NCBI GenBank assembly: GCA_029216955.1
Contig: JANAVB010033217.1
Span: forward strand, 2,486,647 to 2,550,646
Reading direction: 5' to 3'
DNA from: Iris pallida
Taxonomy: Eukaryota; Streptophyta; Magnoliopsida; Asparagales; Iridaceae
Length of the DNA: 64,000 nucleotides
The translations under genes were made by a program, and so were the position numbers. This document shows, piece by piece, positions 1 to 9,965 of the stretch; the first letter of the stretch is position 1, and each line of letters starts with the position of its first letter. The notes under the pieces are model-generated. The model saw only the letters and a program-made list of their open reading frames with translations. It was not told the DNA's origin and did no database searches.

Positions 1-891
1 TTCACTAGCCATCCTGGACATAGCCTGGTAAATAGGACCCTTGCAACGCAAGTAGCGAGCTCCGATGCAAGTCCCCGTATTACCGATTGTCTATTACCCA
101 GCTCGGCTATAACTTATTTCTTCCTAGGCTGAGTCGGTCCCACGGCTCCGGGTTGCCGCTTGAAGAAACCATCACCCTTGTCGACAAGTTGTCCATGACC
201 GGGATAAGTTAACAAGGTATATTTTAGGGTATCATTGGGGCTTGTTATGTAATTGATCCATTTACTTGATTGTTTTGCAGGCCTGAAATAATTCTCTTTC
301 TTTTCTACACATCTTATATTTTCTCTTCTAGAACATAGGACTTGTATTTTTCAAGCGAATCATTCAAATTCGATATCATTACCCGAGTTCTCATTTTGAA
401 ATAGAGGGTCGAGACAAATGAGGTCAGCCACTCACCTTAGTATTTACTTGAGACAAGAAACTTGTTGGTCGTGCTAGACGTTGCCTACGCGATCACTTGA
501 AATCGCACAAGCAACTGATTAGAATACAGTGTTATTTAAGAAAATTTGATACAAATGTGAAGTTCGAAATACAAGCCATGAAAACCATCGAAAACATTCA
601 CGAAAACGTATTCAGAAAACCAAAGCCAAAGAAGCAATTGCGGCATAAAAAGCAGAGAACGGGAGGTCTCTTCCGACTCAACCGCAGAGTCTATCCTCGA
701 GATGTAACCCGCTGAATATGGGACTTGGTTCCGAAGAAGCCATTCCATAATGGGGAATGGATCTTAATTCAACCATTCTCGTTCGATCGATCCCGACCTA
801 TCGGTCCCGACCGAATCGATAGCGACAGTGTTCCTTTCTCGCACACCCCGTGGATGGACAACGGGACACGATGTAGGGACGGGACACTACA
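1..891 (-). repeat. TE-A 3' LTR, partial
   Basis: Positions 1-891 align end to end with 27795-28693 and both end in ACTACA. By eye the copies differ by several percent, mostly C/T and G/A changes, which suggests an old insertion. The rest of this LTR (about 760 bp) lies left of the window. The short open frames at 497-931 are chance frames in this LTR. Confidence 0.92.
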
Positions 892-949
892 CCATAACCA
901 ACTAAGAAAAAGTTTCGTCCTCAAAACTTAAGAACAGAACCTACCTCTA

Positions 950-1335
950 TAAATATAATGAAGAAAACTTTTCCTTCATCTCTGACTCGAGTTCCCATGT
1001 CGACTCTTCCGCCGAATGGTTCCTCCAGAGTACGCAAACGAGAGGGATTGCCCAATTTTAAAGCAGTTTATCCTTATGCTCTAGTATTTACACTGGCTCT
1101 TCCGCATATGATAAGTCCGCCTTCAGATTCAGCTGACCAAAATCTACCACATGGTTCGAATCATGCACGTACTTCCATAATTGAGATACGTGGAAGACAT
1201 CGTGTACATCCGAAAGCGCCAGTGGCAAAGCGATTTTATAAGCTACTGGGGCGACTCGCTTCAATATTTCGAAAGGGCCTACAAATCTTGGACTCAGTTT
1301 TTCCTTCACACCGAATCTGGTAACTCCTCGTATGG
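950..1335 (-). pseudogene. TE-A integrase C-terminus with degenerate chromodomain
   Basis: On the minus strand, 1309-1088 encodes the integrase C-terminal domain typical of plant chromoviruses, with the [15 protein letters not shown] and HDVFHVSQL motifs. The frame stops near 1088. Past a frame change, WRNHSAEESTWELE is readable at about 1026-985, the core of the reduced (group II) chromodomain at the integrase tail in this lineage. The upstream part of the same integrase lies at 22534-23500, on the other side of TE-B. The chromodomain is thought to steer integration into particular chromatin. The piece is not functional. Confidence 0.85.
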
Positions 1336-1340
1336 GCGTC
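1336..1340. repeat. Target site duplication of TE-B, left copy (gcgtc)
   Basis: gcgtc lies directly before TGTAATGCC of TE-B. The same five bases follow the closing GCGTGACA at 22529-22533. A perfect 5-bp duplication is the usual gypsy integration footprint and fixes both ends of TE-B. Confidence 0.95.
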
Positions 1341-1952
1341 TGTAATGCCTGTGGTTTGTATTGCGTATCTTGGTATACGTATACGTAATTTGACCCGTAT
1401 TGTATGTCTCTCTGCTTAAATTATTCTAGCATTTCTTTGATTGATTTATTCTTGGGTTGGTTCGGCTTGGATTGGTTCATCATGAACCAATGGTGAACCC
1501 TCCTACCTACCACCACCCTTTTATTTAATCTATTTCCCTCATTCTCTCTCTTCATTTACTTCTTCTTCTCCACCATTACTTCTTCAACCATCAGGAGAGT
1601 GAGAGAGAGAGCTTAGGCAAGTGCATCTTGCTTCATGGGGGAACTCAAGATTTATTGTTCCATTTTCTTCCTTGCAACATTCTAAGACTCTTTGGTGCTT
1701 GGCATGTTCAATTTCCATGGCTAAACTCTTCTAGATCTAAGTTTATTTTTATTTTTGGATTTCTTGGATTTTGATCTACTTAGCCCTGTTATTTCTAAGT
1801 TTTGATGGTTTCATGTTGTAGAGCATTTCGTTCTGCCCCAATTCGACCTATGGAAGTTCGAATTTGGACTCCGGATGAAGGGTTTATGGAGCTTGAAAGT
1901 TTGGATTCATGGTGTTCTTCTTCTCGGATCAGTGAAGAAGAAGAACAGTGTT

Positions 1953-2405
1953 GTCCGCATGGAAGTACTTGACCGCATGAATATTCATGCGGCAAGTCTC
2001 TTTCAGTCGTATGAACTTTTGAGTCCCGCTGCCGCATAGGCCCACATTACTTCCTGAGCCGCATGTGCTTCTATCTCTCCTGCCGCATGAGGCTCAGCAG
2101 GACCAAGCCGCATGGCACTGCTCAAACCGCTGCCGCATAAGCTTGTATACTTCCAGCCGCATAAGAGCCGCAAGCTCTGCAGCCGCATAAGCAAGCGATT
2201 ACCCCAGCCGCATGATCACGCACCTTTGGAGCCGCATAAGCCTGAGTTTCCCGCTGCCGCATGAGCCCCGACTTGCTTCCAGCCGTATGAGCTTGCTATT
2301 CCCCAACCGCATGTGCTTGCCTAATTCCAGCCGCATGCGCGCGCAATCCCAGCTGCATAAGCGCGCATGCTCATAGCCGCATGAGTTTATTCCCCTTGGC
2401 CGCGT
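1953..2405 (+). repeat. GCCGCAT-motif array in the TE-B 5' LTR
   Basis: About sixteen copies of the short motif (a/t)gCCGCAT(a/g)(a/g)g are spaced 20-35 bp apart, separated by changing spacers. It begins with a perfect 20-bp palindrome at 1973-1992. The same array is in the 3' LTR at about 20245-20690, with several motifs decayed to CTGCAT or CCGTAT. The array codes for nothing, and its motif spacing is too irregular for a simple satellite. Confidence 0.85.
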
Positions 2406-3124
2406 GGCCCCTATAGCTCAGCCTTGTCCTCTTTTAATTATTATATATTATTATTATTATTATTATGTGTTATTAATATTATTATTAAATTCACGTACCA
2501 TATTTATGCTTATAACATGTAAATTTTGGTATACTTCCTAAACACGATAGTGGCCCGTTGGGGCGCACTCTCGACAAGTAAACTGACAAGATTATATTGT
2601 GACATGCTGTTACGACAGCTAGCCCGATATGACAAGTACGAATGACCTGGACACCATGGACGATTGTGTTTGTACAAATAAACCAGTACTGTCTTGTATC
2701 ATGTCTAGGATGGGGATTCCTGAGTACCACGGTCAGGGATGCCTATCGTAATTGACTAAGGCTAATAACTAGAATAATACAGTAGTCATGAAGAGATTTC
2801 CAGCTACAGGCAATCCCGTTATCTGGGCGCATTAAGTGGACTTGTAGCCTACCGACGAGTAGGGCACATTTCTAGCACACAGTCATGTGGTACACCCTTC
2901 ATAAATGGACATTCGATCCGGATAACCGGATGGTCTGCAGGGCTTGTGGCTGTTGGGATAATCTCATTGCATCTTGCTAGTAACTAGGCCTGTGATAAAC
3001 CTAGTTAGTTAAAAGTATCAAGCCGTACTCTTGATTGGCCGTGATTGATTGGATGGAGTTTATTCCAGCTTAGTCTTATCCTGTTTCTGTGCAAGACTGT
3101 GACATGACACGATTGATTGTGCCT

Positions 3125-3570
3125 GTCTCAACAATAAATGATCAGGGGTCCAGTTCTGTTCAGGCGAAGGATTACAACCCCGGTCCTTTTTTGGTTTAAG
3201 GGTTGTAACATGGCTCCCGGAGCAGTTCTGTGTCCTCTTTTCGTTTATTGTCTTAGTGTACCCCATGCCATGCTCGTCATGTTTTACTTCACTTTAACAA
3301 TATGATTTATTACTTATGCTGGCCTTAACAATAAAGATCAGGGGTCCAGTTCTGTTCAGGCGAAGGGTTACAACCCCGGTCCTTGTTTGGTTTAAAGGTT
3401 TTAATCTGGCTCCCGGAGCAGTTCTGTGTCCTCTCTTCGTTTATTGTCTTTACTGTACCAATAGTATTTGAGACGAGTTTCTATTCAGGTGAAGGGTTAC
3501 AACCCCGGTCCTTGTTTGGTTTAAGGATTGTGACCTGGCTACTTGAATAGTTTTCTCGTACTCAGTTTAC
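3125..3570 (+). repeat. Three imperfect copies of a roughly 100-bp unit in the TE-B 5' LTR
   Basis: Each copy has the core CCAGTTCTGTTCAGGCGAAG or a variant, then GGTTACAACCCCGGTCCTT, then TTTGGTTTAAGG and a CTGGCT...GAGCAGTT tail. The cores are near 3150, 3345 and 3480. The 3' LTR carries all three (near 21430, 21630 and 21770). LTR-D has only one (about 44950-45035) and LTR-G has one decayed copy (about 48250-48340), so the triplication is specific to the TE-B lineage. Confidence 0.85.
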
Positions 3571-3774
3571 TGTTGTTATCTCTATTATTATCAGTTCTTT
3601 ATTTATTATTTATCTTTAATATTCTATTGGATTATGCTGGTTTTAGTTCCTAAGTGAAGCCTCCTTTGTGGCACTTGCTCTTTCTGGGGTCTGACCCAGC
3701 TGGTTTCGTATGGCCAGATATCGGAACAACTCTAGAGGATCTACCTGTCTTCCAGCTAGATGGTGACCACCAGG

Positions 3775-3779
3775 CGTAA
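3775..3779. repeat. Target site duplication of TE-C, left copy (cgtaa)
   Basis: cgtaa precedes TGTAACACC of TE-C. The second copy is at 14174-14178, directly after GTGACA. The undisturbed site survives once in the TE-B 3' LTR at about 22063-22067. Confidence 0.95.
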
Positions 3780-5379
3780 TGTAACACCTAATTTTCCAGA
3801 TGAGAGTATTTTGAAATTTTGTAATTATAATTATTATTTATTGATTATTATTTTATATTATAATTTTTGGTGATTTTTAATCATTTTTAAACTATTTAAA
3901 ATTATGACTTGTGATTTTGACATTTTACTATTGTTTGGTTTTAATTTCGAGGAATTTGTCACCCCCAGTTTTCAGGAACAGGGATATTTTTGTCATTTTG
4001 TATTTTTGAAATATTTTTGAAATTTATTTTATTATTTATGATATTATTTTGGGATTATTTGAGTCGGGTTCGAATTTCAGCTCAATCCGACTTGAAACGG
4101 GGACCCGGAGGTAGTGTTGACTTTAGTGGACCCACACACTAGTTAGGCATGGCCCACCTGATATTAATTTTAGTCCACATGATATTAATTTTAGTTAGTA
4201 GTTAGACTAATTATTATGGATAAGGTTAGTGTGATTAGAGACTTTAGAATGACTAATTTAGCCCCAACCAATTAGCCCTTTCCTAATACTAATAGAATAG
4301 GTTAGTGGGGGCATTTTGGACCTTACCATAATAGGACAAATAGCCCCATATGGCCAGCCACTTTGGGAGAGGATAGGGTCAAGTTCATTTCATTATTCTC
4401 ATCCACACTCTCTCTCTTGTTCTTCCCCAAATTTCTAGAGAGCAATCCCTAGCAATTTCTCCACCAAACCCTTCCATTTCTCCACAAAATCCTTCTATTT
4501 TGCCACCAAATCTTCTTCTTTCCTTCTCCATTCTAGCCAAAGAGGAAGCTACCCAAGTTTGGGAGGATTCGGAGCTCGTTCGTGTCCTTTTGAAATCTCT
4601 ACGTGTCGGTGTCGCTCCGGGAAGGCTTTTCTTCGATTCGATCTACCGGGAGGTATAAATCCCTTCTTATTTTCATTTCCTCATGCATATAGGTCTATTT
4701 GGAACCCATAGGAATGACCCCCATGGTTGTATCTCCATTTGTGTCCATTTTGTGTCCATTTGGAGGTCATAGGAGTGTCCTTTGTGTTGTGGTTGTGTCC
4801 ATGTGGGAAAATCCCAAATTTGGACACACTATGTGTTGTTGTTATGTATGAATGAATTATTACATATTTAATATCATATTTTTGTATTGGAGATGTGTTC
4901 TATAGTGTCTCATATATATATATATTAGTGTAGAGAGTGACTTCTTGATATATTATGTTATATACTTGTGTTTCTTTTGTCTCAAACTGCCTAAATTCGT
5001 CATAATTTTTATCCACATTTTTAGTAGCTAGAGCAACTTAGAAATACCATAACTTTTAACTCATAACTCCAATTAACCTTCCGTTTTTTTTAAAAAAAGC
5101 GTATCGAAGTTAGCTTTCAAAATATATATTTTAATAAGCCAAATTCTTTATGTAACTTTTTGTAGAATTATTTGAGTGTCAGATATACGAAAGACGAACG
5201 CATTTCGGTATTTTCGCGATTCCGGGAGCTTCCGGACACGAAAATGCGATCCGTTTGAAGTTTCGGAAAGCTAACATGAAGTACTACAACATACTTTAAT
5301 CCTAGAATTTAGTGAATGCCCAATTGGTATAATATTAATTTTATGTAAAAGAGTGACTATACGATATATACATTTTGTG

Positions 5380-6105
5380 TAACCTATGAGCCTATGTAGT
5401 ATGGATATTAAATGAATATAGAGTATGTAATGGATGATATGTTAGATGAATAAAATGATATATATATGATATATATTCTCTTTACATTAATTTATATATA
5501 TGGTTGAATGCAAGCATGTCGGAATGCTATTAATATAATACATATAAGCAATGCATGAATGAAAGAATGATATACAATGTATGCATGAAAGTATATAATG
5601 AATGCTAGATATGAATGCAAGATATATATATAATGATAGATATGAATGCAAAATATATAAATATTGTAATACAATATATAATGATAACATGTATGGTAAT
5701 GTAGAGTATATGATGCAAGCATGAATGAATGGAGGAAATACATGTATATAGGTAATATAGAATGTAATATATGAAAGGAATGAATGATAATATATAACAT
5801 GATATATAGGTAATACAAGGTATGAAATATATGATGTGTGTATGTTTGTATGTCTCTATGTTAATGTATGAAATGATATGAATATACAATATATGCATAT
5901 GTATAAAATATGTAGGTAATGCATAGATGCATGAATGAAATGAATGTTTACAATATGTTAATATAAATACAAGTATCTAATATGCATGAATGTAAGTATA
6001 ATATAATACAAGTATACATGTATGTATCATGTAAATGTAATATACATGATATGTATGTATGCATGTATACAAGGTAAGTATGTATGTATGTATTTCTATA
6101 AACTG
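5380..6105. repeat. ATGAATG/ATGTATG-rich low-complexity tract
   Basis: About 700 bp are built almost wholly from degenerate (a)tgaatg, tatgtatg, gatatat and aatgcaag words. The tract ends in a short (TATG) run near 6075-6090. The 3' LTR copy (11590-12310) carries an extra duplicated stretch with a run of nine A at about 11793-11801 that the 5' copy lacks. Confidence 0.8.
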
Positions 6106-6260
6106 AGTTAACCTATAACCTTTTACACACATGCATTCATACACCCTTTGACATCATGTATCCCATGTCACATACACCTACCTATCATTAAATTTTAGAA
6201 CATTAACATATATCCTTTCACACACATGCCAAACACACACATACTCACTTACTCTTTTAC

Positions 6261-6304
<44 letters not shown>

Positions 6305-6518
6305 GTGCCTATATATATAGCTTTCCTATATATATCTATGTATATGAATATGTGAATGTGAATAATATATATACATTATATGACTAAGTTTGTGTGCCTT
6401 GTTAGCTTATGGTTTAGTTTTGTGCTTGGTTTAGCAAGTGACTTAGGCTATGAGTTAGTAGCTATCTTGGATACTTGATTTGCATATACTTAGTTTGTTT
6501 AGACCTAGAATAACTTGT

Positions 6519-6623
6519 TTGACCTAATTTAGACTTGTTAGACCTAGTTTGACCATAGTTGACCTAGGTTTGACTTTTAAGGTTGACCAAGTTGACCAAG
6601 AGTTGACTTTGGTCTAGATTGAC
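6519..6623 (+). promoter_or_regulatory. Cluster of eight TTGAC motifs (W-box-like)
   Basis: TTGAC occurs eight times on the same strand in 105 bp, mostly as TTGACC or TTGACT. This is the core of the W-box bound by plant WRKY transcription factors. The cluster is kept in the 3' LTR at about 12728-12833. It lies well downstream of the presumed transcript start, so a role is inferred only from motif density. Confidence 0.5.
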
Positions 6624-6884
6624 CTAGAATTATGTAGAATGCATAGTAGAACTTCATATTATCATTTTGGACTTGTTGTGACTTGTGCTGTTCTGATTAG
6701 GAGCCAGACACCTCTCATCGGACAGTATATTTACTTTGGACATTCAGACATCAGGCGAGTACATTCTCTGATAGTTCTCTCATTTACTTGTCAATTACTG
6801 TACTTCAGTTCTAGTTAGTTGTATGCGATTCTCTGTTACAATACGTGTAGATATTTCTGGATTTATGTATACGACACACTTTTA

Positions 6885-7340
6885 TTTTCTGGCCTCTATT
6901 ACTGGTATCATCTCTATTACTGGAATCACCTACTGGAATCATTTAACTGGAATCATTTACTGGAATCATTTACTGGTATCATTATATTTTGGCTGGACTC
7001 ATCTTGAATCATTGTGTCAAAATTCTGGATTCACTTGCTGGAAGGGGAAATACTAGAGTGAGACATGTAGACATACCCCAATCTGGAATCTCTAACTGGA
7101 ATCTACTGGAAGCATAGCCATCTCTCGCCTGATCGGTGAGAGGTGTGCCTGATTACCTACAGCCGTTTACATGTCGATCTCGGTATTTTAAAACACACTG
7201 TTAGAGTATAGGCTGGACTTATCCTGGAATCATTGATCACTATAACTGGAATCGTCCCTTACTGGATTCATCTTGTATTAGATTTATCTTGTACTGGACT
7301 TACATTGGAGTTACACTGGTCTACATTGCTGTCTGGACTT
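6885..7340 (+). repeat. ACTGGAATCATTT degenerate tandem array
   Basis: Between 6900 and 6985 the unit actggaatcattt, about 14 bp long, is repeated six to seven times with small changes. Looser copies (tggactcat, tggaatc, ctggattcat) continue to about 7340. The same array is in the 3' LTR at about 13100-13530. Confidence 0.75.
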
Positions 7341-7903
7341 TATATCATATTATCCTGGTTCAGCTAGTTCTATTTTACAGTCTTCATTGCTATGATTCTT
7401 CTCTTGTTTAGTTATTTTCTTTCTTTGTACTTTATCTGTCTTTCTTACCATCACCTGAACATAAACTACCATATTCATCAATACAACTGTCTATAACTGC
7501 TGTATAGTTCTCTATCATTTACTTGGATTTTCTAGATGAGATTGTGCTCGTTCCTGTCCTGACTGGACCTGTTGATAAATTTTACAGATAGCCTGGAGGT
7601 TGCCTGCTAGCCTAGAGGAGACACAGTAGAGGTTGTATAGTTAGTTATTTCAGTTGTATTGAGTTGTATTTATTCTATAGATTACTGTATTGAGCTTTGA
7701 GATGTTTTCTGGGTTTGTGTATCTTAGACACTTAGACTTCTATCTGCTGTATCTCTTTTGGATTTCATGTTTTACCTATCTTTTATCTTGCTCTACCTTA
7801 GTTGTGATTGAGACTGTATCTGCTATGTCACCTCCATTCGGAGAGTATGTACTGTACAGGTACCTTTATATTGTTAGATGTTTGACCTAGGACAGCGTTC
7901 TAC

Positions 7904-7919
7904 CGCCGACATTGCGGCG
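7904..7919 (+). other. Hairpin near the LTR 3' end
   Basis: CGCCG-acattg-CGGCG forms a 5-bp GC stem. The 3' LTR has the same stem with loop acactg (14104-14119). Solo LTR-F has it with loop atgctg (36944-36959). The stem is unchanged while the loop varies in three copies, and it always lies about 55 bp from the LTR end. Confidence 0.55.
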
Positions 7920-7973
7920 TAGGCTGGACGTACCCACGTCTCGTGCCCTTATTCTAGGGTGCGGGTCGTGACA

Positions 7974-8005
7974 CGTTTTTAGTGGTGGCCCATGCAGGTC
8001 GAGTT
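7974..8005 (+). promoter_or_regulatory. TE-C primer-site region
   Basis: Directly after the 5' LTR comes cgtttttag and then TGGTGGCCCATGCAGGTC. The same block follows the LTR in TE-B (14646-14668), and the minus-strand counterpart in TE-E is TGGTGGCCTATGCAGGTC. A TGG at the tRNA-CCA position fits a primer site, but I could not match it to a particular tRNA. It is not the initiator-Met type seen in TE-A. Confidence 0.6.
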
Positions 8006-8212
8006 TATGTAGTGGTATTCGAACTAGAGTATCACTACAGCCTGCAGTAGGATTAGGATATTTTTGGAGGTACTCAATCACATTAGAAAAAACTCTTAAT
8101 CCGATTCCTTTTGTCTAAAATTGTTGCTTATTGACTTCCCTTGAATATAAACTGTTCTTCTTTGAATTTTCGCTTCATTCTCAGATATTGCTTCTTGTTT
8201 TGATCTGTCTTC

Positions 8213-8620
8213 ATGATGGTTATGAAGACACGATCTCATCGCTTCGGTTCGGGGGATACTATCGAGAGGCTGGCCACCTCTCGTCCTGTTCATCAGGGCC
8301 TCGAGACTGTAGCTTCTGTTGTGCCGACTCAGGTTGGCGTTTCTGCTACATTGGAGCTGTACCTCCGTCTGTACAGAGACTTTTCCCTTCGTTTCTGGTT
8401 TCTCTCAGCAGCAGCGATTCATGCAGTATCAGCAGCAGAGATTTGTGCAGTATCAGCATCAGACTGGAGGAAACCAGCAGGGCGAGCTATCGTCAGGACA
8501 GTCAAGGATGTACAGACCATTGGAGATCTTGCTGCAAGTTCCGTTCTTCTCAATTCCATTCCCGTAATTGTCTTTTATAATTACCTTGAAATTCGATTCC
8601 ATCTGTTCCTTGTTGATTGA
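8213..8620 (+). pseudogene. TE-C truncated gag remnant
   Basis: An ATG at 8213 or 8222 opens a frame of about 130 codons (to 8620) whose start resembles a gag N-terminus. In the overlapping frame at 8319-8567 the sequence turns into a glutamine-rich stretch with SQQQRFMQYQQQRFVQYQHQ. Such Q-rich stretches follow the zinc knuckles in the gag of TE-B. The capsid domain and zinc knuckles are absent, so the interior appears to be an internal-deletion derivative of a gag-bearing parent with a frame change at the join. A product is unlikely to work as a capsid. Confidence 0.55.
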
Positions 8621-8639
8621 TTAATTTTGTCATGTTACT

Positions 8640-9925
8640 CTTTTGTTGTGTTGTTTTTCTTCTGAAAAACTCATATGGGCTAGGTCGCCTAAATCATGGG
8701 ATCTAGAATCCTTGATAGTCGTGTTAATTGGCATAGTGAGGACATATAGTCAGATTTTGGATGTATTCTCGGGTATGGGAATTTAAGGTTTTCGCCGTCG
8801 CATGCGGCAGTACGAAAATTTTAAATACCATGAACCTAGAGGTACGTACCTTAGTCAAGGACTCTGTGATTATCGTAGCCTTGTTCACTAGCATGATGAA
8901 GACTCTGGACAACATGATTTTGGACAGACGCATATGATTAACAGATTGTATCTTGAGAAGGTTTAAACATCATACCCTTTTGATTGTTATAAATGACTTA
9001 GGAGTAGGGATATTTAGTTTTGTAGAGCTTATTCATCGGTAGTTCCTTCATAGTATAATGGTATGATGACTTGTAGAGTGTTTGTACCCTAGAGGTGATA
9101 GTTAGCATTGGTGTTAGAATAGTAACCCGTTGCAGATGATTCTCCTGTTATCTATAATACCAACCAGTTACACATAGGATGTTAGTATGCCTTACAGCCT
9201 TGATGATTATTACTACTTTTCTTTACCTTTTCCAGTGAGGCACCCATGACCAGAGCCTGCCTTTAAGTATAGTTGTAGTTTCACCTAAGACCGAGATGTC
9301 TATTTGCATAGATAGATTACAGATGATATTGGCATATGGGATATAGGTTAGTTGGTATCTATAGGCCATTGTTGTATAGGGTTATAAACATGTTGTTTAG
9401 CCTATACTTGGTTCAGTTTTCCATTTTAGTTAAGTTCTCTTCGTGTTGAGTTCCTTTGTGTTGATCACCTTTATAGGCAGTGTGCAGACCCTTCACTAGA
9501 TACCATGTTCCCTTGATTCAGACCATTCATCCTTAGCCTAGTTCTAAGCATTGTTTCAGACCCTTATAAGTTTAGTCTACCTTAACCATTGGTTGATCAG
9601 TCATGTATATATATATATAGATGATATACTTAGGATATATGTGATGGGTTGTTGTTCTTGAGCATATATATATATATGTGGTATTTGGTATTCATGTGCT
9701 TAGCTTGTAGGTATTTAGTTATAGGTGACTTGATAGGATTGGGAAGTTAAGAGCTAGTCTATTATAGAGTTTCTCTTTTGCTAAATTCTAGTTGCCAACA
9801 CCTAGATAGCTAGCATAGGTAAAACCCTAAGAAGTTGACCAGTTGATGATCAAGTACTTGGATGTTGAGAAATTGACTAGTGATTGACCCTTGACTATGT
9901 TTGACATAGAAGGGGGTGTGATCAT
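8640..9925 (+). other. TE-C interior without coding capacity
   Basis: No frame of useful length and no pol motif is seen here. A TA-rich run lies at 9606-9680 and scattered TTGAC motifs lie at 9835-9905. The stretch is non-coding spacer of the LARD-like element. Confidence 0.7.
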
Positions 9926-9965
9926 CTTAATTTCGAGGACGAAATTTTTATAAGGTGGGTAGGAT
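9926..9965 (+). promoter_or_regulatory. TE-C polypurine tract and preceding inverted repeat
   Basis: AATTTCGAGGACGAAATT is an inverted repeat with 7-bp arms. It is followed by aaggtgggtaggat, which abuts TGTAAC of the 3' LTR. The purine-rich tail is the expected plus-strand primer. The same arrangement stands before the TE-B 3' LTR and, on the minus strand, before the TE-E 3' LTR. Confidence 0.75.

Larger units (their letters stand above)
3780..7973 (+). repeat. TE-C 5' LTR (4194 bp)
   Basis: The LTR starts TGTAACACC and ends CGTGACA. In order it holds an AT-rich start, a CT-rich putative leader (about 4400-4530), a roughly 700-bp ATGAATG/ATGTATG low-complexity tract (5380-6100), CT and AT microsatellites (6260-6300), a TTGAC cluster (6519-6623), an ACTGGAATC array (about 6900-7330) and a small hairpin (7904-7919). 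The long open frames on the minus strand at 5487-5898 are low-complexity artefacts. Confidence 0.94.

Noticed and set aside
1953..2405. Regularly recurring GCCGCAT motifs considered as a CRISPR-like array
   Set aside because: The motif is 7-10 bp, spacing is irregular, it sits in a plant LTR, and a degenerate copy exists in the partner LTR.
5487..5898. Long minus-strand open frames rich in Tyr, Ile and His, repeated at 11673-12109
   Set aside because: They come from the ATGAATG/TATATG low-complexity tract of the TE-C LTR and have no protein-like composition or family resemblance.
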